Source: Isoperla grammatica (Eukaryota; Arthropoda; Insecta; Plecoptera; Perlodidae). From it: a stretch of DNA of 64,000 nucleotides. A program made the position numbers and the translations under genes. Of this stretch, positions 47,601 to 59,649 are shown piece after piece. The stretch covers positions 1,642,001 to 1,706,000 of the forward strand of contig OX246739.1 of the NCBI GenBank assembly GCA_945910005.1, written 5' to 3'. How positions within the stretch are numbered: the stretch's first letter is position 1; the number at the start of each line of letters is the position of its first letter. The notes beneath the pieces are model-generated. The model worked only from the letters and a program-made list of their open reading frames with translations. It had not been told where the DNA came from and did no database searches.

Positions 47601-50340
47601 CTTCCAGGCTCTCCAAATTGCTAGATAATAACGTTTGTCTCAACTAATGTGAAAATGTATTTTTATAAATATTAACGTTATATGGATTATACCTAATGAA
47701 GTTTGAAATTTCTTTAAAAATGAGGTGCTCCCGCAACAAAATAACAACAAATAAGACTGCATTTCCGAAGTGAATCTCTCTGAAAACATTTTGTAAATAC
47801 AACCGTCCAATGCATCCTTCACACTGTGCCTATCCTAATTTTGTACAAAATTCCATAACCAAGAAACCAAAAGTTGATGTTGCCGATCCATCTACTTACG
47901 TATCCCTACTGAGGTCAATGCGCGTAAAGTACTGTCAATGCGCGTAAAGTACTGTCAATGTTTGGCTCTTCGTGTTACTTTCAGCGTATTAAAAGCGATT
48001 TGATACATGGATTTATGTTAGACAATCAAATAGCAAGCATACAGTGAATGTATTGATTGCGATGTATGAGAGCGTACCTGCATTACCTGCCTGTTAAATA
48101 ATGTTATTCACTATACCAAGCTTGTATATGTGGTTTTATCCAGTACTGTCAATTAAATTCGTTTTGTACTTGTACTAATAGCACAACAGTTTTCCAGTCA
48201 AACTGTAATAATTGAGTTCAAACATACGTATATGTTCATTGTATAATAACTATACTTTTTACTCTTTTATTTCAAATTTCTTCCGCGTAAATCTAAATGA
48301 AACGCCAACTGTGGAAATAGTGCAAACATTCAAATGGAAACTTATGTGGTGTAGTGTACAGTTGAATATATTGTACATGCATTATTACAACACACTTTAT
48401 GGTTGCCGAAATCTTTGGCAGATCAAGGAAGCACCTATAAAGTTGTTGCATTGATTATTACATTTCAATGGTACTTATTAATTAATCCGTATTCTATCCA
48501 AAGCTAGACGGTTTGTTTCGTGAGGTATCATATTTTTGTTTTTCAAACACACAGTTTGTTGGTTTAAAGTGCATAGGGAACTTAAATTGGCTTAAAAGGT
48601 GAATATAAATCCATAACCTTCGTTTTACAAGAACTAAACTTGAAATTAAAATCACCACACCAACAGAGAACGTTTATAAAATCTTGTTGTAATTGTTTTC
48701 CAACTTGAAAACCCCTTTGCCGTATAAGCAAGTATTGTTCGCTATTTCTTGTTTCCCAATCGTAGGAAGAACGAATGCTGGAATAACTAGGCGCACTTCG
48801 GCCACGATCGTACATTATTAGAATCTAACATTTCGTTTGGAGAAAATGATGTGGACAATGATCAGATTAAATTGTTTTTTAGTTTAAAAAACTTGACCTT
48901 TATAAAGTGTTCATATACTTTTCAGTTCAAGTTTTAAGTTCAGTGAAATAAAGCAAATAAATGAAAATACTTGACATTTAAAATACGTATAAATGTTAAT
49001 ACCGGCTGTGACCAACTCTGTACACAATAGAACACTATAAAATTATAATAATCCAGCTTTATTGACATGATATGATAAATACAATTACAACGTAAAGCTG
49101 GTGGTTCGGGGTCACTTCCATAATAACAATGATTTGTGACGTTGAAGGGTAGAAAGTGTTGTAGTGTTGTCATGTTTGTTGTGGTTAATACAGCGCTCAG
49201 TTGAATTGATTCACTATTGATTCAGTAACGAATAATTGTTAGCTTAGTTTACATAGGGGACATAAGAGGGGATTGATTTGAACTATGACCACCAGTGTTT
49301 GTGTAAACTCTGAGCGAATATCCTCTCCGGCGCAACACTAGCAAAGCCAAACTGTAGCGACAAACGAACGCAACTATGATTGCAAACACCACAATACGAC
49401 ACTAAACACTCTCGTGGCCACAAAATGAACTAATGCAATATTTCGTTTATTTACCTTTGTGAGCCTAAAACTGCGCTGACAATGGTATAGGCCTTGTTCA
49501 GCAGTTTGAGTGGTATCGCATTCATCCCTATCAGGTTTATTGTCTCGTCTCAACTATTTCTTTCATAACCCCCCACTAACATGCTCACACTGTTCAGCAC
49601 TCATTGCCCTTGGTCTTCTTCTAATCTTCCTATATGATCACGGTAAAGTGAAGTTTTAAGTTTCACTTTGGTCTGAACTGACATTTTGTCTTAGATCGAA
49701 CATGGGTCAACGAAATATAACTAAAATCAGGAAAACAAATTTTGAAACACAATAAAACTTACCTCAACATTGGGGTAAAATATAATGTTATTGCTATGCA
49801 TGAATTGGTTTGTGTGTACGGAACTGTGTTTTCTCTCTCTCTCTCTCTCTGTCTCATCCATTCTACACTAGAATTCATATGAATTGCTGTTTCCTCCGCC
49901 TCCCACTGTTGTAATGTGGAAACAGCAATCTGTGCCTGTGTCTTGTATGTCATAACTTGAACCTAGTGTGTTGCAATAAACCAACCCCCAGCAAGAGTAG
50001 CAAGAACTACCCCACACAGGCACCCCGTCGCGACCACCCCGCAGAACCTCGTAGTGTTTCTGTTCAAGCTACATGTATGGTTTTACATAGTAATATCGGG
50101 AAACTGTAATTGAAATTGAAACTAAAACGTAAACCACTATGATTAAAATGTGAAATGGAAACCAAAGCCAACACCCCGAGGGTTCCAAAGCTACGAAGCA
50201 CAGCGAGGCGATGTTTAGTAGCGTTAGTTAGCATTTTGATTACAATACACATATTGACATATTATATATAACGCCCATACGAATACATGTATAAATTAGA
50301 CCTATCCTATAGCCATTATTAAAAAACAATATATTAACAA
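44640..50340. other. 5.7 kb without a recognised gene
   Basis: It contains C-rich tracts (45100-45116), a doubled 20-bp unit (ACTGTCAATGCGCGTAAAGT, 47931-47970) and a (CT)n run near 49830-49850. Short frames are not supported by motifs or splice context. Confidence 0.35.
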
Positions 50341-50349
50341 TATTAGTTG

Positions 50350-51290
50350 ATGTGTGTGCGTGTGCGTGTGCGTGTGCCCAGGGACTATGGGTGTGGAGTG
50401 AGCTGTAAAGTGTGCGTGTGCGTGTGCGTGTGCGTGTGCGTGTGCGTGTGCGTGTGCGTGTGCGTGTGCGTGTGCGTGTGCGTGTGCCCAGGGACTATGG
50501 GTGTGGAGTGAGCTGTAAAGTGTGCGTGTGCGTGTGCGTGTGCGTGTGCCCAGGGACTATGGGTGTGGAGTGAGCTGTAAAGTGTGCGTGTGCGTGTGCC
50601 CAGGGACTATGGGTGTGCAGTGAGCTGTAAAGTGTGCGTGTGCGTGTGCGTGTGCCCAGGGACTATGGGTGTGGAGTGAGCTGTAAAGTGTGCGTGTGCG
50701 TGTGCGTGTGCCCAGGGACTATGGGTGTGCAGTGAGCTGTAAAGTGTGCGTGTGCGTGTGCGTGTGCCCAGGGACTATGGGTGTGGAGTGAGCTGTAAAG
50801 TGTGCGTGTGCGTGTGCGTGTGCCCAGGGACTATGGGTGTGCAGTGAGCTGTAAAGTGTGCGTGTGCGTGTGCGTGTGCCCAGGGACTATGGGTGTGGAG
50901 TGAGCTGTAAAGTGTGCGTGTGCGTGTGCCCAGGGACTATGGGTGTGCAGTGAGCTGTAAAGTGTGCGTGTGCGTGTGCGTGTGCCCAGGGACTATGGGT
51001 GTGGAGTGAGCTGTAAAGTGTGCGTGTGCGTGTGCCCAGGGACGGTGTGAAGTGAGCTGTAAAGTGTGCGTGTGTGTGTGCGTGTGCGTGTGCCCAGGGA
51101 CTATGGGTGTGGAGTGAGCTGTAAAGTGTGCGTGTGCGTGTGCGTGTGCGTGTGCGTGTGCGTGTAAGTGTGCGTGTGCGTGTGCGTGTGCGTGTGCGTG
51201 TGCGTGTGCGTGTGCGTGTGCGTGTGCGTGTGCGTGTGCGTGTGCGTGTGCGTGTGCGTGTGCCCAGGGACTATGGGTGTGCAGTGAGCT
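50350..51290. repeat. Composite array: 14 copies of an exon acceptor plus (GTGTGC)n
   Basis: Each unit reads CCCAG|GGACTATGGGTGTG, G/C-AGTGAGCTGTAAA, then a run of GTGTGC hexamers of variable length. TGTGGAGTG and TGTGCAGTG versions alternate, so the array is partly dimeric. The last copy (51262-51300) continues into an open exon. One copy (about 51034) is deleted inside the block. Confidence 0.92.
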
Positions 51291-51382
51291 GTAAAGTGTG
51301 TGTCCTGCCGTTACTCACCGCCGCTCACACATCGATCCTCCAAGCCAGCAAGCTCGACATGCTTCCCTACTTCCTAAGATGA
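51268..51382 (+). CDS. Terminal coding exon of an unidentified protein
   Basis: After the final acceptor GTGTGCCCAG, 115 bases read DYGCAVSCKVCVLPLLTAAH and then TSILQASKLDMLPYFLR before TGA (phase 2 in). Unlike the decoy copies, this copy leaves the repeat after GTGTGT and stays open. The downstream poly-C run and CCACGAGACG are noncoding. The preceding exon was not identified. Support comes from the open frame, the acceptor and the analogy with the secreted-protein gene. Confidence 0.45.
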
Positions 51383-53880
51383 GCCCCCCCCCCCCCCACG
51401 AGACGTCACTTCATCTTGCTTATGTTTGTCTTCTCTGCGCTTCGTTCGGTGTTCGGCGTTTCTGAATAAGCTCTAAATCTTCGGTGTAGTCGTCAAGGAA
51501 AACAAAAATAAAATCAGAGACAACCACAAGCAAGACCTAAAACTTGAGGCATGTTGAGTGGTGCTTCCCCACTCTTTTCTGGGGCGTCAGCTTGCCAGGC
51601 TCAGCGGTTCTTCCTCATCTTCCTCATCTTCCACCTTCTTCTTCACCAATTTCTTCCACTCTATTCTGTCCTTTCATTGCTTAGCTCTGCCATGCTGTTT
51701 TTTATTAATCAATTTTTTTTCGTATTGTAAAGAAGACCAGAGTGATAATTTAAATTAATACTGACATTATTTTAGAACCCGTTATCTTTCCTGAATTGAC
51801 ACGATTCAAATAAGATGGTATTTAAAAAATAATTAATATGACGAATAATCTTATTTTTTCAATAACCTTTTTAATATTTTCATGCAAACACGCAAGTTTC
51901 ATCCACGATTGATTTTTCAAGAATTCAATAATCTTACGTTTTGCCTTAGGGTGACATTCTACCTCGGGTGTTGTAACAGCGCTTCCTTGCGGTTCCTCCT
52001 TGTGCCAATAGTGCGAATCTGTCCGTACGCACGAACACTGTGTTATAGCTAACGCCATAGATGAGCAAAGCTATCACGGCCAAACATTGAAACACAATCT
52101 CTCATAGCACGAAGTTGTGGGTTTATCCGAAGGAAGCTCAGCCGCTGTTTGCCTTCTCAAAATCTCATTTTCCATTTCCCCAGATTCTTCGAGCCCAGCA
52201 ATCTCGACTTGAAGCAATTACATTACCATTTCTTTACTGAAGCTCTCATTTTAAATGTGATTCGATCTCAACTAAACATGTATATTTGCGATCACACCCG
52301 CCGCATCGAATCAGAAGCCGAACTGTGCTTATTGTTTATAGTGACGCGGTTTTGTATGCGCACTTATTGCGCTGCTGTGGTTCCCGTGACCCCACAATCT
52401 GCTAAACCGGTACGACGGCATCAACCGAAGCTATTCTGCTCGAGTGTAATGGCGTAACCATTAAAAAATAGACGTTTGCACAAAGTGAAAATTGCGTTTT
52501 ACATAATAAAAGGTTTCACAGTGGTATCACATACCGGCTGATGTAATCGGCTATAATTTGCAGTGTTGCTGCCATTTCAGCCCAAACTACAGTTAATTAT
52601 AATGAAAGCACATCTCGGGATGCGCGAAGCCACTTGAAAACACCGTTTACTTATTTTAAACGTTGTGTGGGTTGTCCTGAGCTTTCAAAGGGAATGTTTG
52701 CGTGAATACACATCTAGACTCGGATTTAATTTACAATCGAAATGTGCTGCACCTTTTTTAGCCTCAAGTGTTCCTGCGATAGAAACGTGTCTTACTAATG
52801 CAAGTTCGTACTACTCAGGATAATATTCTTGCTAATAATTTAGAAAAATTTATGTTGCATCCGTGATAAATGATATTAGTGATTCCCCGTTTACAAAGAA
52901 GTTCGCTTTCTGTCTTTCAACCCACGTCATATTATGGAATCGCTTATGAAGACTGTTTCCTAATTTAAGATTTCCATTGAGTAAATGATCCACACACAAT
53001 TTGAACAACGTGGCTACAAACATTCGCTGATTGAGGCATAATTATAACACGCTCTTCCACAAAACTCAGGGACCATCCTTCACTCGTATGACTTCTAATG
53101 AGTCCTTACGAGTGCCTCATTTGTATATGAAATACCTTCTTGTAAAACAATTCTACGTTCTTATGATTTTAAATCCAACATTTTATTTCCAAATATGATA
53201 AGCATAAACCATATATTTGTGAATTTTTTGTTCTTATTTGAAGACAGAATTGTTTCCTGAAAAAACAAGCAAGTTTCTTATAAAACGAATACAAACGAAA
53301 CGTTAACGTGTGATGGATATGTCATCATTATTATTGTATGACACAACATAATCAACAAACAAAAGTTTGATTCGTTATATCCAAACGGTGCTTTATTGAT
53401 AAATAATGTTTTGTGATTCATTTCTTTTACATAATATCATGTCCATAATTGTCTCATTTTGGATATTATTTTACGATATGTGTGGAACTTGAGTTGTGTT
53501 ATTTGTTATGTGTCTTTAATCAGAGCTACCAACCACGAGTGATCAACTTAAAAACTATAATTATTGCACGATTCAGCTCTAACGGTAAAACTAGGAACAA
53601 AAAAAGTACCATTTTTTTTTTTTTTTTTTACAACCAAAATTGGCGTGCGTATATTTTAAGAATTTCGCTGGTCTGTGGCTGAGATTAGGCTGGAGGCTGC
53701 GCTAACCCGCTAACAACGCGTTAGTCTGAGCGAGGTCGGTGACCGACTCAAGCCGGTTCCGCACTTTCGATACGATAGGTTGCATAATTGAACAGGGAGA
53801 TGTCACATCACATCCCCATTAGGAAACTTGCCACATTATTACCCGGCGTGCACCGCTGCATGCGTGATTGACAGGTCACG
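51383..53880. other. Noncoding, nothing recognised
   Basis: AT-rich with a poly-T run (53611-53629). No gene or known repeat is visible. Confidence 0.35.
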
Positions 53881-53883
53881 TGC

Positions 53884-53985
53884 CAGGTCCAGCCCGGTGT
53901 CACGGGACTCCTGTCTTAGGTCCAGCCCGGTGTCACGGGACTCCTCGGTCTCAGGTCCAGCCCGGTGTCACGGGACTGCGGGGAT
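53884..53985. repeat. Three-copy tandem repeat AGGTCCAGCCCGGTGTCACG
   Basis: About 35-bp units start at 53884, 53920 and 53956; the first two share GGACTCCT after the core. Confidence 0.85.
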
Positions 53986-54624
53986 TACACATCGCGAATA
54001 TCGTCATTCATCATCTGAATAGGGGTAGACTAAAGTAAACGAAAGTAGTATTAGTTTGCAATCAACACGTTTCCATGTTCTACTATCATGTATCTTATAA
54101 TGTATATCAAGTTTCTACTTTCTTTCCATTATTTATTATTACTTAGTTGGTATATAGATTGATATAATTTCAATTCTTGATTGTAAATGTAAGCTTAGGA
54201 ATCTAAAGAGTTTCTCAAAACTCAAGATTCAACTTCAGTGTGTCAATAAAGATTTTACTTTACTTGTCTTGTAGATTAGTAGGACTCATAACAGAGTCGA
54301 AGGCACAGTCAGATACAACATTGTGAGGCTAATACTAAGGCAGTCTATGGTTAATGAACGAATGCATAAATTTAAAACATATATTTATAAAAGTAACAAT
54401 TACATCAACACCAATTATTACAGTAGCCTACACCTTGCATGCTTGCTTGTTAAAATATAATCAATAATAATGCAAGCAAACCCTTATTTAGTTATATCGC
54501 TGGGACCCAATATATCTACAAACGTAAATTGACCTATATACTGGGTATAATTGATGGTGTGGATTTAATATTCTTGCAGAGAATAGTAACTGAGAGGTTG
54601 TATGTGAATCCAGTGCCTGAGTGA

Positions 54625-54848
54625 TTAAGGGTTCAGCACTTTGTCTGCCAGTTTGTTGTAGAAGATGGATGATAAGGTGAACACATAGACATGTGGTGTA
54701 CCCTGCACGTCAGACAATACTACTTCCGTCGCTTGGTGTAAGTGGTGCCATTTCTGGGGGCTCCACATCTGTGTGGGCACCCCTACCATAACCTCAATGG
54801 CCGTACCACACCAGCAGTGCCCATAGTGAGAGTGTAACCAGCTCCAGA
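54625..54848 (-). CDS. Possible terminal exon, unidentified
   Basis: After an acceptor-like CGCTATTAG on the minus strand, a 224-base frame reads WSWLHSHYGHCWCGTAIEVM, continues with TEVVLSDVQGTPHVYVFTLS and ends DKVLNP before TAA. Composition looks protein-like and codon use resembles the confirmed genes, but no family was recognised and no partner exon was found. It may be chance or an old transposon fragment. Confidence 0.25.
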
Positions 54849-54869
54849 CTAATAGCGTTACAATCATTT

Positions 54870-56820
54870 CAGTTGTGATTAAAACTTACAAAACATACTA
54901 GTCACCATTTGTAAATTTAATTCAAAGCTCAAACAAAGAATCTGAATTCGATTCGGAATGAAAAGCTTAGTTTAAAACACTGCGTTTCGGCAGATCTACA
55001 ACTGCTCTCGTCGTCAACATGCGTGAACCAGAACGGGAGTTGGGTCTCCCGTACGGTCATTCTTACGAAGTTAGCTTTTTATACGAACTCCGTTTGTTTA
55101 CTCGGCTCTCCACAGAACACGAGTCCCTTGTTCTGAGCCTCCGCCTCGGCTCTCCTATCCGGCCTCAGTGAGTTCCTAAGATATGTAAATATATGTTAAA
55201 GTAACACATGTTTTCAAGTTCAGCTCTGCGGTAATGATATTGGACACCGATTATAATACATTATAAACACAGGTAGCTGAAAGCCAAGGGCATGGACATG
55301 AACTTGTGAGGGTCTGGGTTTGAGTCCCGTCAGAGCCGCGTGAGACAAACTGAGTTCATAGCTCTCATAAAGTTGTCTCAGCGTAACTAGTCTCATGCGT
55401 ACCATCTATAACACTGTATTTACACTCCACCAGTTTCAGTATATTTTATAAAAAACAAATGTGGTGAATCTAAAATACTTTGAGAGTAAATTTAATATGA
55501 GTGGAGTACTTGGGGAAGGTGTTCATGGAATGTGTGTACAACTAAAAGCACAATCGTGGTTTAACCAAATTCCAGAAATCAACAAAGTTATCAGTTTAAT
55601 TTCAATTAACAAACAGTGATTATGCAAGTGATTATAGTACCAGAATTCAACACTGGGTCTTTCTCTGTTGAGCTCCAAGAGTTAGCTTGATGTGTGACCC
55701 ATCTCTCTTGACTAATTAGTATTTACATAGATATCGGTACTTGTTGATTTATGCAGTTCAGCTGTCTGTGTGTATTGTAGGCCTACTCAATAACATGTTG
55801 CCCACGTTGGGAACAAGTCTGAACCGCTTCAACACCACAACGGTCCAGGGTTCGAGACCCGCATCATGTTCTTGTGTACTACCCAGTAATCATCTGGAAT
55901 AGAATGATTACATCTGTAAATACACAAAGGAAGCAACAAGTACAAATCAGTAACAACTATTAACACGTAATCATTAGTACATTTACTCTAACACATGAGT
56001 ATGTTGTTACAACTCTAGTGATTTACAGCAATAATATTTATTTGTTTCATTAAATTTACAAAACAAATACATGAATTCTGCAGAGAACATAGCTTCAAAA
56101 ACAAACAGTGACTTTCAGCTGATACCAACAATAACAACAACAATGTACAATAATGAACATAACGTGTTTTTAAACAAAATGTTTAAAAAATTGAATACGC
56201 AATAATTAGCAATAACAAAATATATCAAAATGAATACTAAGTAGAACAAGAAGGCACCGTGTAATTGACAAAATAATAAATATAAATGTACAAACCAGTA
56301 ACAAATAACGAATGTAGTAAATAATGTGACAAGAATGTTGATTAATAACTAAAGTATTTCCACGGGGTGACTGGGGGCTCCTCTTCTTGAGTTCCTTTGG
56401 CTATTGGATCCCAGGCTCGTGTGTAGTGAGTTTTAATATGTGGCTCGGCTACTATTTAATTTATTTGCCTAAAGAATGTTTTGATGAGATCTGCAACATG
56501 AACAAACAATACCGTAATCTTGCCATGGTCAACATGTATATACGACACTGCCCGAAGGTTGGCTTCACCCACACAGTAATATCATTGTATCATGGGCTAC
56601 ACCTGCTACAAAACACTTCTCAAAAACGGAAAGTGACCGTAAGGAAGAAGATAATCGTTGAACGCCAACAAACAACTTAGCAATGACATTTCCATTACTA
56701 ATAGAGAAAATATTGTAATTTTATGTAACATAAAAACGGCTTCACAGCACGAAGAGGCGTAGATTGAAGATTCTCGCACGCAGCCCCGACCTAGCTCACG
56801 TTATTCGGAGTCCCTCGTAG
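54870..56820. other. Noncoding with isolated polymerase III B-box-like sequences
   Basis: GGGTTTGAGTCCCG (55317-55330) and GGGTTCGAGACCCGC (55848-55862) each look like a B box of a decayed tRNA-type SINE. No good A box accompanies them. Confidence 0.35.
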
Positions 56821-56829
56821 CACGTGTTG

Positions 56830-56893
56830 TAGTGGTATAGTGGTATAGTGGTATAGTGGTATAGTGGTATAGTGGTATAGTGGTATAGTGGTG
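56830..56893. repeat. (GGTATAGT)n microsatellite
   Basis: About seven perfect 8-bp units. Confidence 0.95.
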
Positions 56894-57593
56894 CAATATG
56901 AGCCGGGTCTATTGGGTGTAGCCTATCATATCACGTCGGGTCAAGCAAGTGTGAGTGATAAGGTGGAATGTGGTTTTACCTCATCGGCCGACATCGATAT
57001 AGAAGTCGACCAATAATCGATGTTGAATCACTTGGTTGACAAATTTCCTATACAGTATCTGTATCGAAATACAAGTTCCTGTCTGAAAAAATCTGCATTT
57101 TATTTTTTTTTCTCGCGTCGACCAGTGACCTGTGGTTGGGGGGGGGGGGGGGGGGCTTAAAACATTGTTGCAGCCGGGATTTAGCGTGATATATCGAGCC
57201 TGAAGTTTTACACGAAATGGATTTTTTGTTGTGGACCACTTTTTTGTATTAAAATAGAAGGATCCGATGCAAAATAATATTGGCAAATTATTGCCAGCAT
57301 TGATTGATTAACAACATGTTGACGTAGATAGATGGCAGTAATTCTTTTATATCGTACTGATTTAAATTTTGCGTTTAATTAATAGGGTTTGCTTTGGCGG
57401 AAGTAGCCATGGAAAAGTGCTTTGCTATTGGCATCATGTCAAACTGTTTTCTGGAAACAACGAGAGTTTTCTCTTTATCATTTTTACTGTCGAAGTATTT
57501 TTTTTTTTTTTTTATAAAAATTGTCTAATTTACTGAATTTCACTTTCAGTAGTTTATTTATTTTGTTTCTATGGATTGTAAATTTGAAAAGCG

Positions 57594-57680
57594 TGGATGG
57601 ATGGATGGATGGATGGATGGATGGATGGATGGATGGATGGATGGATGGATGGATGGATGGATGGATGGATCTGATGGATG
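57594..57680. repeat. (GGAT)n microsatellite
   Basis: About eighteen GGAT/GATG tetramers, ending with two interrupted units, 7 bp from a long palindrome. Confidence 0.95.
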
Positions 57681-57686
57681 GAATGA

Positions 57687-57758
57687 ATGTAACTTTGGAA
57701 ATAGTTTTAAATTTAATCTATCGATAGATTAAATTTAAAACTATTTCCAAAGTTACAT
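57687..57758. repeat. Perfect 72-bp palindrome without spacer
   Basis: The 36-bp arms beginning ATGTAACTTTGGAAATAG are exactly inverted around a central TCGA (57721-57724). The first mismatch is at 57686/57759. Confidence 0.95.
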
Positions 57759-58929
57759 GCCTGCCTGCCACGCCTGCATGATACTGCCACGAGGAAGAAA
57801 CACTATAGCTATTCGGGGACATAATTGTTTTCCAGTTACACCCGCAGGGACTTTTTAAACACTACATTAAAATAGGTTGATTAAATTGAAAGTGAATGTA
57901 TGTTTAACCATGGACTCCAGGGGGGGGGGGTGTACCCCCTTTTCTCCTGCCCTCGCGGCGCCCATGACGCTGTGAACAAGAAAATACCATTATTGAGTGT
58001 CGCTATATTCTGTCATAGAAGTCCACTTCAAATACTGTAAACTATAATCTAATGCCGATGGCCAAGCCTTATGCAGCTATAGGGTACCTGCAACCTGCAA
58101 CAGATGTTTGGATTCTTAGTACGAGGAGAAACAACACAGAATGGTTTTTGTAAATCAATAATAAGGAAGGGTATGCATTATGCAAAGGTTCGAGCATCGC
58201 TAAGTGGTCCTTGGGTGGGGTTGACACAAGAAATTGTCCAACTATAGTCTCTCCCTCATCGCAAGAACATAAAGCGTGCCGGTGTTCGGAGTTCCATCTT
58301 TTTTCCATTAGGTCTGCAAATAAATGAATGTTATGGTGCACATTTTACTGAGAGGCAGTAGGCCTACATGTACTACATAACATTACGTACGCTCTGTGGC
58401 AGATGCCTAACTCAGAACCCACCTAAGGGGGCGCCATCGTATTAATCAGAGTATTGACCATGCTGGGAGTCGAACCCATAACCTAGAACGCTCATCGACA
58501 CTAGGTCGAGTAATAAACCAACGTCAACACACCCAACACAATAAACAACAGACTAATTTCGCTTTTGAGTTATTACATGTTTCTACGTAAATAAATACAT
58601 AGAACAGTTAAAGAACAGTTATGAAAATAATCGAAAATAGTCGGTCGCGCGCTCCGCGAGAAAGCGGTCTAAAAGTGAAGCTTGTTCGAGAGTGAAACGT
58701 CAACAGCAGCGCGGCGCGTGGCGGGCTATGGAACTAGTTACAACGCTGCCGTCGATAACTGAACCTGGCGGCTCGGAACAGCAACAAGCTGTCGTTGTGC
58801 ACACTGCACTAAACATGGACATGTTGCAACATACATTATAGCCCACATGTTGTATGGGTTGCTGTAAAAACAAACAGACAATAAATAAAAAATCCTGAGA
58901 TCGCTTCTTTGATGATAGGAACTAGAGAT

Positions 58930-58975
58930 TTGAGGAGCGCGTGTGTGTGTGTGCGTGTGTGTGTGTGTGCGCTTC
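58930..58975. repeat. (GT)n/(GC) microsatellite
   Basis: GTGTGTGTGTGCGTGTGTGT-type run. Confidence 0.9.
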
Positions 58976-59034
58976 ACACTAAAACACACATGCACCTTAT
59001 TGATTGTGAATGCGCGTGTGAATATGTATACTTG

Positions 59035-59160
59035 CTTGCTGATGCGTTCGTCATAGGCGAGTGGTTCGTGGCCAATCAGCGATCGGAATTTGGAATTGGG
59101 GCTCGTTAGTTGGCCATGAATTACCCATCCATCACTAAAGCATCTCTAAGTTTGTTTCAG
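59035..59160. mobile_element. CCAAT-containing MITE, copy 3
   Basis: The core GGCCAATCAGCGATCGGAAT and ATTGGGGCTCG match 20914. The right end AAAGCATCTCTAAGTTTGTT is diverged. Confidence 0.65.
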
Positions 59161-59514
59161 GACAAGTTATGTGTGTTTGTACATATATATGTACCGATGT
59201 TAGCATCATGTATGCACTAATGTATACAAGTGTTTCTGTGAGTACGTGTGTTTGTGTACGGTACGTGGTGTACATATGCTTGCATTGCTGAGTGTTGTTA
59301 CTACCAGAATATATCAGACAAGTTACATCAATTGCAAATTATAAAATTTACGTAAACAATCTCCTAGTGGACAAAGCGTATTATTTTGTAAAAGATTACT
59401 TGGAGACACTTTAACAAAAAGACAACCAATAAGACTAGCCCCACAAAACAAAAAATAACATTTTGTCATTAGAGTTGTCCCGAGTTGTTCCTACAACCTT
59501 AAAGTTGTTCCTAC

Positions 59515-59640
59515 AACCTTGCCGATGAAGATGAGTGATTCGTGACCAATCAGCGATCGGTATTTTAAATTGGGGCTCGCTCATAGGCTAAGAATCACTC
59601 GTACACGACATGATGGAAGCATCGGTAAGTCTGTTTCGAG
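59515..59640. mobile_element. CCAAT-containing MITE, copy 4
   Basis: The core GACCAATCAGCGATCGGTAT and the right end GAAGCATCGGTAAGTCTGTT match the 20914 element. It is the second copy within 600 bp. Confidence 0.65.
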
Positions 59641-59649
59641 ACCACTTCA

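Noticed and set aside
56387..56680. 97-codon plus-strand frame
   Set aside because: No family motif, splice context or repeat support; AT-rich surroundings make such frames expected by chance.
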